DNA of 64,000 bases from positions 8,962,086-9,026,085 of the forward strand of contig CAXIPT010000001.1 of NCBI GenBank assembly GCA_964030475.1, in the 5' to 3' direction. This document shows, one piece after another, positions 1-10,519 of this stretch. Position 1 is the first letter of the stretch. The number at the start of each line of letters is the position of its first letter. The position numbers were made by a program, and so were the translations under genes. The notes under the pieces were generated by a model. It made no database searches. It was not told where the DNA came from and saw only the letters and a program-made list of their open reading frames with translations. The stretch comes from Tethya wilhelma (taxonomy: Eukaryota > Porifera > Demospongiae > Tethyida > Tethyidae).

Positions 1-69
<69 letters not shown>

Positions 70-85
70 ACACACACACATGTAT

Positions 86-121
<36 letters not shown>

Positions 122-176
122 ACACACACACACACACATGCACAGACAGACAGACAGACACACACATGCACACATA
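1..176. repeat. (CA)n microsatellite
   Basis: Almost pure CA dinucleotide repeat with a few TA, TG and CAGA interruptions; it continues past the left window edge. From here to about 570 there is no gene that can be supported. Confidence 0.97.
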
Positions 177-573
177 CACACTATTCATAGGCCACAGAGC
201 ACCTCTATCTCAACTACAACTACAACTTACTGTGATGCCTGTGTTCACTAGCTTGGCTCAACAAGCAATCAGTGACAGGAAATTAAACAGCTTAAATAAT
301 TCTCCAACAGAGATGACGCTTTACCTATGAAAGCTCTTCTGGAGTCACTTGATGACAACAGTCAGTCAATTAACACACTTTATTATGAGGGTATTTAGCT
401 TTATTGACAGTTCAATTTTAATTGTTTTACATATCATAATAATATAGTATGATTATAATAATAATGAATGTGCTATTGCTAGCTCTTGGTCTTCAAGTGC
501 TAGGGCTAATTTCTGCTGGGCCGATCACAAGATATGATCCATAGATCCTCAATAGTATGATTATTATGTACAG

Positions 574-782
574 GTTGTAGGAGTCGTAATTGTTGGTTTG
601 TTGCCTACACACTGATCAAGAACCCCTCTCTGAAGAAGCTTCGGTACAACAATCTACTGGAGGCAGCAAAGAAGCTGGAGGAACAAGGTCATGAGACAGA
701 GTTTGTGGCTAATGTCGCTGCCATCAGAGGGAAGGCTCTCATCACTAAAACTGGACTGGATGTTGAACCCACTCAGCTTTAG
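574..782 (+). CDS. terminal exon of an unrecognised plus-strand gene
   Basis: The reading frame ends at TAG 780-782 and is open upstream to two possible splice acceptors, CAG ending at 573 and TAG ending at 580. It encodes about 66-70 residues that are rich in Lys, Glu and Leu, with alternating charge typical of alpha helix (KKLRYNNLLEAAKKLEEQGHE), and ends in EPTQL. Codon use and composition differ clearly from the AT-rich flanks, and a good poly(A) signal follows at 928, so it reads as a genuine 3' exon. No upstream exon is visible between the microsatellite and 570. I do not recognise the family; a helical C-terminal tail of a larger protein is the most that can be said. Confidence 0.55.
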
Positions 783-1096
783 AGAGATGCATGTGTAGTT
801 AGGTTAAGATTAAGTTTAGTTGTGAAAAAAAAATTATAGTGTATTTTGTGTAAATCCAGAATGCATCTGTGTGTAAATCATGACATGTAGAGGGTTAATT
901 TGAAATTGTGTCTTAATGCAAGAAATTAATAAAAATTACTTTATTTTTAATTTATTACTCAAGACTAGTATTAAGTCTTTCATGTTCATTGTAACATTCT
1001 TGATGCCAATAGAAATTAAAAAATGAATGGAAGAATACACTCATTATAATGTGTATTATTATAAAGAATAAATTTATATGGTAATAATAATTATTA
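783..1096 (+). other. 3' UTR and poly(A) signal (AATAAA at 928-933)
   Basis: The AT-rich stretch after the stop codon holds AATAAA at 928-933, about 146 bases past the stop, then a T-rich segment. This gene and the minus-strand gene ending at 1097 are convergent. Confidence 0.5.
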
Positions 1097-2037
1097 TTAG
1101 CACACAAGTTTCCGTACGAATGGAGAAAAACCATGTATATTATGCTTTTGATTAACTCTCTTATACTTCAAATTATTTCTCAGAAAACTGCAGTGGTAGT
1201 GGAAACTCTGCAGTATCCTACATGGGTTGAGAACACAATAGTGTAGTTTTGTTTTGAGAAGCCGAATCTCAACATTTTCAATTCCAGGACTTGCTAATTT
1301 AAAATTTAGTTCTGAAAAAAAGTCAGGAGGTAATGAATTGTTCAGCCTCAACAGAAAACTATATATATATCATGTGACCCAATGTAATTTATTGAAGTAC
1401 ATAAATTCTTATAGGTGGATTTGTCTTGACCTTTTGTGCTATTACACTTTTCCTGAGGAGACACATGTCTTGTAAGAGCATAAGCAATTTGATTCTCCAT
1501 CATTGTCTTAGAGTTAACAAGTTCAAACCCCTTTCCTAGATATATATCAGCATTGGTGTATAGCACGTCCTTATTCAACAAGTTTGTTGAGATATATTCC
1601 CAAGGATCACGAGCTAAGTCTATTCTTGGGACAACAGATAGAATTATTTTGCTTCCATTGTCCAATCCACTGCCAAACATCTGAAGTGTTGTGTTGTAAT
1701 TGTTTAATGTGGTACTAAGAACATGCACACGCTGCACTAGTGGATGTGCTAGATTCCTTGCCAAAACATATCTGTATTCCTCCATTCTTTGGTGAACTTT
1801 GTCTACTGGTGCATTATTGTAATCAAGAAAGGGTGCAATTACCATGTGAATTGACAGAGGGTTGTCTGATGGTAGCAACGGTAAGGGTCTAAAAGGAACG
1901 TGTTTCCTGAGCGGGATATTGTGGTTCAACACCACATACATCAAAGCACAACCTGCTAGACTGAGTAATAAGATCTTCAACACTTCTGTATAAAAAGATA
2001 ATTTAACTTGAGTGTTCAGTAGAATTAATGCAAACAT
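1097..2037 (-). CDS. type II membrane glycosyltransferase-like protein, frameshifted at about 1360
   Basis: Two minus-strand reading frames form one protein of about 310 residues. The first (2037 to 1348) has a short cytoplasmic tail, a hydrophobic signal anchor (LKILLLSLAGCALMYVVL), a luminal part with N-glycosylation sites, and a TNADIYLGKGFELVN motif resembling the NSDIYF acidic motif of bacterial and algal glycosyltransferase-like proteins. It then reads SHDIYI and runs into a stop. The second frame (about 1357 to 1097) carries on with GIENVEIRLL and NPCRILQSFHYHCSFLRN, which match the usual C-terminal end of such proteins. The break lies in an AT dinucleotide run at 1361-1370; one extra AT unit explains it. 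A good splice acceptor ends at 1986, so the ATG at 2037 may be intronic and an upstream exon may exist. The family assignment rests on motif memory; the donor and acceptor sugars are unknown. Confidence 0.6.
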
Positions 2038-2039
2038 TC

Positions 2040-2640
2040 ACAAGCTGTATAAGCACATTCATTATAGTTCATATATACCTGGACGATCTATAAATGTTAT
2101 AATGTTATAATAATTATTATGTTATGTTGCTTTAATTACACACTATTATAGGCTTGTGCTTAATTCATGTGTGAGTGATAAGTTGATAACTAATTTAAAA
2201 CAAAATCCATACGAGTTAATTGGGCCCATTCTTTGGAATCTATACAAGTTAACCAAAAATTGCTAGAACTGAAGAAGAAGCCCAACAAATTTTATGTACC
2301 ATACGTTTACTTTCCTTATTATATATATCAAAATAAACTTACAAACAATGCATGCATATAAAAAAGAAACAATGAATGTAACGGTCACATATAGAAATAG
2401 CGAAATCAATTAAATTTTGAAAACACAAAAGTAAACAATTGCATGATTACATCAAACTTAGTCTGAACCTAGAGCTCTAATCAGCCTATACTCAAAATTA
2501 GCATGGGGTTTATTGGGATAAACACAAACTCAAGGCTAGTTTACATGAGTTTTAATTATATGTGGGAGTGCAATTACTAAAACCACAGAAGGTATTACTA
2601 ATTAAAAATCACGTTCAATTGCATGACTAATCCATGATAG
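2040..2640. other. AT-rich intergenic DNA
   Basis: No coding frame, RNA gene or clear repeat stands out. A small palindrome around GTGCAATTACTGCTGTAATTGCAC lies just to the right at about 2639-2662. Confidence 0.5.
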
Positions 2641-2666
2641 TGCAATTACTGCTGTAATTGCACTCC

Positions 2667-2754
2667 TTGTGTATAGGAGAAACGTATTGTGACTCCATAA
2701 AGTATATATAATACTATACTTTATGGAGTCACAATACATTTCTCCTATACACAA
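2667..2754. repeat. 88-bp near-perfect hairpin (fold-back)
   Basis: TTGTGTATAGGAGAAACGTA at 2667 is mirrored by the reverse complement ending at 2754, with only one mismatch seen. Arms are about 38 bp around a short AT-rich loop. It abuts the next hairpin. Confidence 0.9.
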
Positions 2755-2755
2755 C

Positions 2756-2997
2756 ATACTTTACCCCACTTGTAGCCAACAGATCATAAATTTGCTGCTA
2801 TTAAGGATGAGTAACTGAATCACAAAATGTATACCCTATATTGCTTTTGGCTATAATTATACGTATATGTATAATTATAGCCAAAAGCAATAATAAATTA
2901 TAGGGTATACATTTTGTGTTTTATTACATCTGATTCAGTTACTCATCCTTAATAGCAGCAAATTTATGATCTGTTGGCTACAAGTGGGGTAAAGTAT
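2756..2997. repeat. 242-bp long inverted repeat (fold-back/MITE-like)
   Basis: The left arm starts at TACTTTACCCCACTTG (2757) and the right arm ends with its reverse complement at 2996. The arms are about 105-115 bp, nearly perfect apart from a small insertion near 2925, and centre on an AT-rich loop near 2864. It has no coding potential. It fits a non-autonomous fold-back element or an extruding palindrome. Confidence 0.9.
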
Positions 2998-3224
2998 AAG
3001 CATGCAGGCAGGTAACTCATGATAGGCAGGCAACTCATGATCAACGTTAACTTGAAAGTGCACTGTCTTATTTAGAGAAACGTGACTCTCACCACGAGTG
3101 AGTAACTCACACTCCATCTATAATATTATAGCAATGAGTCTAAAGCGAATCATGTCAAACCATGGCCCAACTGGCAAACTCCCTACAATTCTATACAGCT
3201 ATACAATAGCATGCCAAGCTAGCT

Positions 3225-3467
3225 TAGTCAAGGAGGACTCTCAACTAATAATTCATGGAGGAATAATTATTAAGACTAACCTCAATGTTTACCTCCACTT
3301 TTGTCAGTAAGGCTAGCTCTGACTTTAGTGTATACTTTGAATTACAGTCCAATTAAATTTGAATCACAGTCAGTCCAATTAAGCTATGAAAATAAAATGT
3401 ACTATTATTTTTTTAAATTCCAAGCTATAGCTTATAGTCAAGGAGGACTCTCAACTAATAATTCATG
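3225..3467. repeat. pair of direct repeats (33 bp, about 210 bp apart)
   Basis: The string beginning TAGTCAAGGAGGACTCTCAA occurs at 3225-3257 and again at 3435-3467. No gene is evident around it. Confidence 0.85.
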
Positions 3468-4782
3468 AATTGAACTTTGGATATGTAGTTTTTGAAAAAA
3501 AAAGAAATTTTAATTTACAAACTATCCTATATTATGATGACAATGAACCTTGAAAGGTGCAATATCAATGAAAATAATTTCAAAATGCATAATATGCCTG
3601 AGATAAGGTACTTCAGTCTTGTTGAAAGCATAATAGGCACTTTCTGGGGAGAATAAAAGAATTAGCATAATAGGTATAATGTGCACGACCCTATAATCCT
3701 ATAAAGTTAGCTGCTCATGCATGGCCACCCCTTCAATATTATCAATATAAAATTATTATATATAGACTCTTGGTATTCCATGAACTATTTGACTGGTATA
3801 CCTTTAGATCTGATCATGATGGGAGTCCACAACTGAAGAACGTGAGTTCGAAGTGGCATTATACTGACTTTATCCACGGAAAATGATCATAATCACACGA
3901 TCTTTGTCTACTTGAAATTTTCTACCGCTGCAACGGTTTTTTGAACACTACCACGGATAAATAGCCAAGGAAGTTATCGAGCATAGAACTCCATTCTGGT
4001 TATTTAAAAAATGGATCCCCTCGCGCGATATACAAAGTGTTTCGAGACACGGTAGTCCGTACACTTTTTTATTGATTTTGTATTACCAGTTTTAGTTTAT
4101 AGTATCCGGATTTACCGTGGCACTCCAGCATGCATGCGTAGAGTCACGGTTCAATTGACTAATATATTTAGCTTAGTATACGGACCCGAACCTCGAGGCA
4201 CCGCGCCAGATTAAGTGGTAACCAATGAGCAGCGCACTCCAGGTAGACATGGCCCGATATAGGGANGAATGGCACGGATGTCCCATTAGCATAATACAAA
4301 TATCTACGAGAATAACTCTGCAAAAAAATGAGTGCTTGGCACTAAAGGCTTCTAAAGTTATTATTTACAGTAGCTCATTCTCTTTCTAAAAAAAGCATTG
4401 CTGAAGTACCAAACTAAAATAGAATTTTCTTCTTCTTCTTCTTTTATCTTGAAACGACTTTTCTCAAAGACAGCTCACTTTCAGACGCTGATTCTTGAAC
4501 TGTTTGTTTTCAGATACTTTAGGCATCGGTTATTCATCTCTACAGTCTGTGGTAAGTCCTCCAATTTTCAAGGACACCGGGAAATGAAAAATGCACCCGT
4601 AAATGAACTTTACCATTGGGAAATTTGTATGTCCCAGGTAGCTTATGAATATGCCTGAGCATAGAAATTAGTGGTGCCCATACAGAGAAGGTGCTTTTCA
4701 CCTTGTATGTAGTGACTCAATGACAGACACAATAGGATGGAAAAGTGACTGAGACAAAGAAACCAAGTTAATTCTTCAAGAA
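3468..4782. other. no supported gene; contig join at N 4266
   Basis: 3468-3780 is AT-rich. 3850-4265 is noticeably less AT-rich and contains CG dinucleotides, but no frame can be defended. The single N at 4266 is probably a gap. Beyond it, a plus-strand frame at 4398-4658 has no recognisable domain and is probably chance. Confidence 0.4.
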
Positions 4783-4952
4783 TCAGCTAAAAATGAAAGC
4801 AAAAACTAAATTCAATAGTCTCTGAGAAAACTCAAGCCAAAATAGAACACTTCCATCTGGTAGCATTTGATTTGTCCTAATCGTTAAGTCCACAAATCCT
4901 TGTCGTTCTTCCACATTATATACAATTGGGTCAAAACCAACCTCACTGAAAG
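4783..4952 (-). CDS. exon 5 (3'-most visible) of the IgGFc-like/Calx-beta gene: start of a second Calx-beta repeat
   Basis: The acceptor TATAG precedes 4952, and the phase-1 junction with exon 4 completes a Pro codon. The sequence FDPIVYNVEERQGFVDLTIRT has the N-terminal strand pattern of a Calx-beta repeat (hydrophobic-x-V-x-E-x-x-G). The coding signal fades after VLFWLEFS, and the frame stops at 4783. No convincing donor is seen, so this is either a decayed 3' end or an exon whose end I cannot place. The gap at 4266 could hide more repeats. Confidence 0.65.
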
Positions 4953-5023
4953 CTATAATGAAGAAATAAGTGGATACTGACATCAACTGAGTTTAGCCTC
5001 ATCATGCAGGTTAAAACACATAC

Positions 5024-5257
5024 GTGAATCATCATCCAGAATAGTGACTATTCCTATTTGTTTGGTAACAATTGCATTCCTTCTTGCTTCCGTGAGATAC
5101 ACTTCGAATGTCTCAGGTGGTTCAGGATCATCATCATTAAGGATTGTAATTCTCAGAGTGTCCTGACTTCTGGGTTCTGTTTCTCGTACATTAAATATGA
5201 ATCGGTGTCCAGGGAAGTTAGCACCCGTGGGTTGTATAGCTACATAGTCACTACCAG
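5024..5257 (-). CDS. exon 4 of the IgGFc-like/Calx-beta gene: C-terminal half of the first Calx-beta repeat
   Basis: This 234-nt exon is bounded by acceptor CAACAG and donor GTATGT, both in phase 1. It encodes AGSDYVAIQPTGANF, then a DTLRITILNDDDPEPPETFE segment, and ends in TILDDDS. GSDY, the D-D-x-x-E-x-x-E-x-F acidic cluster and the terminal DDD are the calcium-binding landmarks of Calx-beta repeats in Na/Ca exchangers and extracellular adhesion proteins. The repeat is split between exons 3 and 4. Confidence 0.85.
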
Positions 5258-5599
5258 CTGTTGAAACAAAGGACAAATTTTGTTGAAAGATATTACTACT
5301 GTATTATACCACAATTTTTCCTATTCTTGCTTTTTACAATACTGCCCATTCCTACACTGGAAATTTTCGTAGTTAAAAATTTTTCGTATGACACTGCATT
5401 TACGAAAATTAACATCTGCGAAAATTTCAAACGTGAACTGTTGAACATGACGACCTGTTAAAAAATTTTTGTATGTACCGTATTAACGATATCCAAAAAT
5501 TTAATTTTTATTTATGAAATAATATTGTTTTGAACACGCGCACAAAAATTTTCCAATCTATGGTAGCTAGAAATGTAATACAAGCATAATAGCTACTCA

Positions 5600-5778
5600 G
5601 AAATGGCCAAATTGTAAAAAAGTAAGCAAACAAGATATGAACCAGATTGAGTGAATTCATTCAGGCTGTGCACGCACAATGTCATTGAGCTAAGGATATG
5701 AACCAATGAACTCTTTGCTCAATATCTGACAACCATTCCTATCTTGTTTGCTCACATTTTTTATGATTTGGCCATTCT
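5600..5778. repeat. short fold-back in the intron between exons 3 and 4
   Basis: AGAAATGGCCAAAT with AGCAAACAAGATA at 5600-5638 is mirrored by the inverse at 5742-5778, around a centre of about 100 bp that holds the related words ATATGAACCA. It is an imperfect MITE-like hairpin inside host intron DNA. Confidence 0.7.
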
Positions 5779-5866
5779 TATGTTTGCATTACAGTTCTAA
5801 TGTTTTTTGCGCTTGTATTAATTGCATTGTATGTATGCTCATACAGATTTATAGCTAGCAATATAC

Positions 5867-6016
5867 CTGTTGCATCACCATCACCATTTCCAGAGTCACG
5901 AGAACTGACGACAATCAAGCTATCTGATCCAATATCCCCTCCAACTCTTCTGATTGAAAATTCAAATGTTCCCGTGTTCTCCAAAACAGTATGATCAGGT
6001 ATTTCAATCACTGGCA
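5867..6016 (-). CDS. exon 3 of the IgGFc-like/Calx-beta gene: N-terminal half of the first Calx-beta repeat
   Basis: This 150-nt exon runs from an acceptor ending CATGTAG to a GTATAT donor, both in phase 1. Joined to exon 2 it restores a Val codon and reads VPVIEIPDHTVLENTGTFEF, then SIRRVGGDIGSDSLIVVSSR. This is the strand pattern of the first half of a Calx-beta domain. The left end of a Copia LTR (6044) lies only 28 bp upstream of the exon, in the intron. Confidence 0.85.
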
Positions 6017-6043
6017 CTACATGAAGTCAATAAATATAATTAT

Positions 6044-6144
6044 TGTTCTAAAATGACAGTGACTAGGTCAGTTTAAACAACTTTAATGACAGAAACTTAA
6101 TAACAGCAATACAAAGACACTTTGACAACTTAACAACTCTACGG
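6044..6144 (-). mobile_element. 101-bp piece of the Copia LTR, ending at a gap (N 6145)
   Basis: It is essentially identical to the first 101 bp of the LTRs at 7052 and 10223. It begins TGTTCTAA and is preceded by ATTAT (6039-6043), the same 5-mer that follows the other end of the Copia element (10520-10524). It is therefore the true left boundary of that insertion, cut by the gap. Confidence 0.9.
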
Positions 6145-6145
6145 N

Positions 6146-6268
6146 ACCAGTGGGTTGCTCCTGGCAAGATTTGGGAGGAAATTTCGTGGAATTGACTTTG
6201 ACAATAAATCTGGAAAACTCTACTTGTGTGATGAAGACAACAATAAACTGATAGTCATTCAATGTTAA
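6146..6268 (+). CDS. last exon fragment of an NHL-repeat protein
   Basis: From the base after the N the frame is open to TAA 6266-6268, giving about 40 residues. It reads LLARFGRKFRGIDFD and KLYLCDEDNNKLIVIQC, the typical blade of an NHL beta-propeller (R-G-I-x-F/V-D … V/L-Y-V/L-C-D … N-N-x-x-V/I). Terminal NHL blades of this kind end TRIM2/3/71-like and sponge RING/B-box-NHL proteins. The upstream part is missing at the gap. Its plus orientation inside a minus-strand gene's intron, next to a mis-joined LTR, suggests it belongs elsewhere in the genome. Confidence 0.65.
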   Translation, partial: TSGLLLARFGRKFRGIDFDNKSGKLYLCDEDNNKLIVIQC

Positions 6269-7051
6269 ATTGGTGACTACAACTATGTATTTTTAATGGT
6301 TATTCAATAGGAATTGCCTGTATCTATATAGTAGTATGTTATAACTTTTCTTTCATAGGCCTATAAAAATTATCATTGTTAAAATGGTGAGTTCTAGCTC
6401 TCACTCTTGATTTGCTATAAAATTTAAACTGTTTTGAACTTGGCCACAACTTTAAAATCCTTAACAATGACATTATTAATTTTGTACACATGTGTGCATG
6501 CAATCAGTATGACGTTAAACTAATGATGATTAATATATAAAATTATAATCCGTGAAAGCACTAAATTGACTGCATGTCTTACATCATGTGACAGACTCTC
6601 TAGGTATAGCTAGACTTTTATCATAAAAGATGATTATAGTAAGTGGAGGTTAGAGGTTATCAGCATCAGTCATTATATTATGCGTGTTGATGCCAAGAAA
6701 TAATATTCTACCAAAATTAATTTTAAAATCATTCATGTGACAAACTCATCATTATTGTTTAGGTAATCATAAAGTTAAACCACAAAGGATATGGGTGATA
6801 GGAAGGTTAGAGGTTATCAGCACCAACCAATGTATTGCATGTTCATGCATGCAATGACCTTAAAATTATTTCTACCAAAACAATACTATTTTAAATCTTG
6901 CACATGTCATAATTATGCTATTGTTGAGGTTATCATAAAGCTAAGCCACAAAGGATATAGTAAGTGCAAGATAGACTCTAAGGTTATATGGGCATTGTGA
7001 CTGTCTACCCAAAAGAGGAAGTGTAATAGAGTACTACACACATGTATGTTC
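6269..7051. repeat. non-coding DNA with a degenerate tandem duplication (about 6640-6965)
   Basis: A unit of about 160 bp containing GGTTAGAGGTTATCAGCA and ending in AAGCCACAAAGGATAT is repeated: one copy at about 6650-6790, the other at about 6803-6960. No gene is seen. The stretch runs directly into an LTR at 7052 without a matching target-site duplication. Confidence 0.6.
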
Positions 7052-10000
7052 TGTTCTAAAATGACAGTGACTAGGTCAGTTTAAACAACTTTAATGACAG
7101 AAACTTAATAACAGCAATACAAAGACACTTTGACAACTTAACAACTCTACGGACTAACTTACACACAAACCAAGCTACTTTTATACTCTTACAGTAGTCT
7201 CTAGAACCAGCTAGAAAGTTCAATGCACAAACTTATACACCTAAGCAAGACTAGTATACTCTAGCTTAAACTATAATGTCCTAGAATGTTCTCTACAAAC
7301 ATGACATACATGTAATTATGAAATCGCTCTTTACAACACTCCTCCTCCTCGATAAGTAATTGCATGTCAGCAACAAGTCCGCAACAAGTCTGAGCTTCAA
7401 CCTCAGTGTTAACTTTAAGAAGATCGTACTTATCTAAGATCTTTAGCAAGTAGCGACTTTGACTAAGTCGAATGCTTCTTGAACTTTCACCTAGACTCAC
7501 ACTTATCCCTAGACTGTCATGTAGCCTTCCTAGATCTTTTGTCTTGAGACGATGTGGCAGATTATCCTCAATATTGGTGGATTGTTTAATTTCTGATACC
7601 TTAAAAACCCTGTGCTGTGCTTTTACAGTACTGACGTCAGCAAAGTCATCAAACCCGTAGCGAATCACTGGTTGCTTTGTTCTCTTAGACCTTCGTACTT
7701 CTTGTTGTTCCTTTACTTCACCATTCTCCTCCTGTTCCGACTGTCTAGCACCACTTATAGACTCCTCCTGGTTTGACTGTCCATCACCACCTATAGACTC
7801 CTCCTGATCTGATTGTCCATCACCACTTACAGGTGCAGACTCCTCCTGTTCACACTGTCCATCAGCACCTTCCAACTGTTCCGGGACCTTCAAGTCAAGC
7901 TCCAGCTCAGTTCGCCTCTCCTCAGGCTTGGAGTGAGCATCTTGACTGTGCTTTCCAAAATTAAATTCATCAAAGATGACATCATGACGGATGTAACTCT
8001 TCCTCTTCCTTTCGTCCCAAACTTTGTAGTTGTGTGCAGTGCTTGTGTAGCCAATGAATCTCAGCTTCTCTGCTTTGCTGTCTAACTTCTTCCTTCTTCC
8101 TTCTTGGACATGAGTGTAGACTATACACCCAAAGACTCGAATGTGTTTCAAGTCTGGTTTCTCACCATACCACCGTTCGTACGGTGTTTCACCTGATGGT
8201 AGTGCAGTTGTCACCATTCGATTGCGTAGGTACACTGCAGTTTCCACCGCTTCTGCCCAGTATGCATTGCTGAGACCAGCGTGTCTCATCATTGTGCGGG
8301 CAGCTTCTGTCAGTGTCCGATTGAGACGCTCGGAGACTCCATTCTGCTGCGGTGAGTAGGCAGCAGTGAATTCAGCACGTATTCCATGCTCCTTCAGATA
8401 TCTTTTGAACTCCTCTGACAGGTATTCTCCACCTCTGTCAGCTCGCAAGGCTTTTATACTCTGACCGGACTCCTTTTCAACTGCAGCTTTCAATTCCTTG
8501 AACTTCTCCAGTGCTTCTGACTTTTCCTTCAAGAAATAGGCTTTGCAGCAACGAGAGTAGTCGTCTGTAAACGTAATGAAATACCGACTTCCTCCAAATG
8601 ACTTGGTTTGCATAGGACCACAGATGTCCGTGTGCACTAGTTGTAACTTCTCCGTTGACTTGATTTCTTTCAAGGGTCTGTGAGGCGCTCGGTGCATCTT
8701 CCCTTGTATGCAAGCCTCACACAGCTTCCTTTCGTGTCCACCACGAAGACTCAATCCTGAAGCACTCTTTTCCAGCTGACGTAACTGGTTAGAGTTAACA
8801 TGTGCTAGCCTCTGATGCCAGAGCTCAATGTCACTGACTTGTGACTCCTGAGAAACTTGAGCACTCTCCACTGACGGCTTCTGCACTTCACAGTCAAGCT
8901 TGTACAGCTTCCCGACTGTCGACCCAACAGCAACTAGCTGACGTTTCTCGTCACGTATCCAACAATACTTTTGACCAAAGGATACCACCTTCTGATTCAG
9001 TGCCGCTGCATGAACACTGAAAAGGTTGCTCGCGAGCTTTGGAACGTATAGGACATCAGTCAACCAACCTGGGATTCTCTTTCCCCAACGGAGTTCTGTC
9101 ACTATCTTGATGCGACCCACTCCCAGAGCTTTTACAGTGTGCCCATCACCAAGTCCAACCAATTCAGGTGTATCAAACTCTCTGAAGTTGCGAAGTACTT
9201 CCTTCTGGAATGTCATATGTCGACTTGCGCCTGAGTCAATGATCCAGTCTTCACAACACTCTTCAGCTTTTAGACCTCTTGTCACCATAAATGTCTGATC
9301 TACATCCGAGTCAGATTCCTCCTGGGTCTCTTCAGCTTTCTTGACACGATGTTGAGTTGGTTTTGACTTCTTCTTTGACTTGTCCTCCTTCTCAGGACAT
9401 TCTCGAGCATAATGACCGCTCTTCCCACAAGCATAGCAGTTACCTGGTTTCCTGCTATTGCCAAACTTTCGTCCTGCCTTCAACGCAGAGTCACTCCTCG
9501 ACTCCGTGCCTCCTGAGGATCTATTAGGCTTCTTTTGCCTCTGCTCCTCATCAAGCAGTGCCTGCCTCACAAACACCATGGACAGCTCATCATCACCTCG
9601 AGCTAGAAGTGCTGTTACAAGTGTAGGATAAGCATCCTGTACACTTCGGAGTAACACCGCAACTTTGTGGATTTCCTCAATCCCCTCTCCAATGGCAGAC
9701 AGCTGATCTGCCAACTCATCTAGCCTCCGCAGGTGATCTGAAATTTGTGCTCCCTGCTTCATACGGAGCCCGTAGAACTGCATCAGAGTGAAGACTTTAT
9801 TACTGACAGTCTTCCTCTCAAAGGATTGAGACAGGGTATCCCACATCCCTTTAGGAGTATGACAACTCATGACCATTGGCACATACCTTTGTCCAATGCA
9901 CTGTAGAATACAGTAGAACGCCTTCTGACGGTTGCTCTCCACAACCGGCTCTATTGTTTCTGTCACATAGCCCCACAGATCAGCAGCCTTTAAAGCATGC

Positions 10001-10519
10001 ATCACCTGGAACTTCCAGACTAGCCAGTCCTTCTCACTCTTGAGTTGAGGGATATTCACAAACAGCTTCTCGACAGCTGCAGCAGCCATTCTGCCAGTGA
10101 TCTTCCCACGAACAGGACTCGACAGCTACACTACAGTGACACCTAGTTACACTTGCTAAGACTTGACTACGACTACACTTCAACAGACTCGTGCAGCAGA
10201 TAGGGATACTGGGCCCATAACCTGTTCTAAAATGACAGTGACTAGGTCAGTTTAAACAACTTTAATGACAGAAACTTAATAACAGCAATACAAAGACACT
10301 TTGACAACTTAACAGACTCGACAACTCTACGGACTAACTTACACACAAACCAAGCTACTTTTATACTCTTACAGTAGAGTCTCTAGAACCAGCTAGAAAG
10401 TTCCATGCACAAACTTATACACCTAAGCAAGACTAGTATACTCTAGCTTAAACTATAATGTCCTAGAATGTTCTGTCCAAACAATGACATACATGTAATT
10501 ACGATATCTCTTTACAACA
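7052..10519 (-). mobile_element. Ty1/Copia LTR retrotransposon, internally deleted
   Basis: The LTRs at 7052-7338 (3') and 10223-10519 (5') both run from TG to CA and are nearly identical, differing by a 7-bp and a few small indels, so the insertion is young. A GAGGAGGAGGAG polypurine tract (7339-7350 on minus) abuts the 3' LTR, and GGTTATGGGCCC adjoins the 5' LTR at the expected primer-binding position. ATTAT follows the right end (10520-10524) and precedes the LTR piece at 6044, giving a perfect 5-bp target-site duplication. The bases before 7052 (TGTTC) do not match. The host gene lies on the same strand, and the element sits in its intron 2. Confidence 0.93.
7261..10089 (-). CDS. Copia gag-protease-integrase polyprotein with the RT core and RNase H deleted
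   Basis: This is one frame of 942 residues from an ATG at 10089. In order: a gag region (1-200); a CCHC zinc knuckle C218-x2-C221-x4-H226-x4-C231; a protease with the DSGA motif at 286-289; an integrase from about 455 with its HHCC-type zinc site, the catalytic ADRGGEY block and the SPQQNGVSERLNRT block; then an acidic linker with GDGQS/EES repeats. The RT section that follows is missing. The frame jumps to the post-catalytic segment (DLGRLHDSLGISVSLGE) and then to unrelated residues, so the YVDD box and RNase H are absent. Copia polyproteins are usually near 1,300-1,400 residues. The element could move only with RT supplied in trans. Several plus-strand frames over it are shadows. Confidence 0.93.
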   Translation of the reverse strand: MAAAAVEKLFVNIPQLKSEKDWLVWKFQVMHALKAADLWGYVTETIEPVVESNRQKAFYCILQCIGQRYVPMVMSCHTPKGMWDTLSQSFERKTVSNKVFTLMQFYGLRMKQGAQISDHLRRLDELADQLSAIGEGIEEIHKVAVLLRSVQDAYPTLVTALLARGDDELSMVFVRQALLDEEQRQKKPNRSSGGTESRSDSALKAGRKFGNSRKPGNCYACGKSGHYARECPEKEDKSKKKSKPTQHRVKKAEETQEESDSDVDQTFMVTRGLKAEECCEDWIIDSGASRHMTFQKEVLRNFREFDTPELVGLGDGHTVKALGVGRIKIVTELRWGKRIPGWLTDVLYVPKLASNLFSVHAAALNQKVVSFGQKYCWIRDEKRQLVAVGSTVGKLYKLDCEVQKPSVESAQVSQESQVSDIELWHQRLAHVNSNQLRQLEKSASGLSLRGGHERKLCEACIQGKMHRAPHRPLKEIKSTEKLQLVHTDICGPMQTKSFGGSRYFITFTDDYSRCCKAYFLKEKSEALEKFKELKAAVEKESGQSIKALRADRGGEYLSEEFKRYLKEHGIRAEFTAAYSPQQNGVSERLNRTLTEAARTMMRHAGLSNAYWAEAVETAVYLRNRMVTTALPSGETPYERWYGEKPDLKHIRVFGCIVYTHVQEGRRKKLDSKAEKLRFIGYTSTAHNYKVWDERKRKSYIRHDVIFDEFNFGKHSQDAHSKPEERRTELELDLKVPEQLEGADGQCEQEESAPVSGDGQSDQEESIGGDGQSNQEESISGARQSEQEENGEVKEQQEVRRSKRTKQPVIRYGFDDFADVSTVKAQHRVFKVSEIKQSTNIEDNLPHRLKTKDLGRLHDSLGISVSLGESSRSIRLSQSRYLLKILDKYDLLKVNTEVEAQTCCGLVADMQLLIEEEECCKERFHNYMYVMFVENILGHYSLS

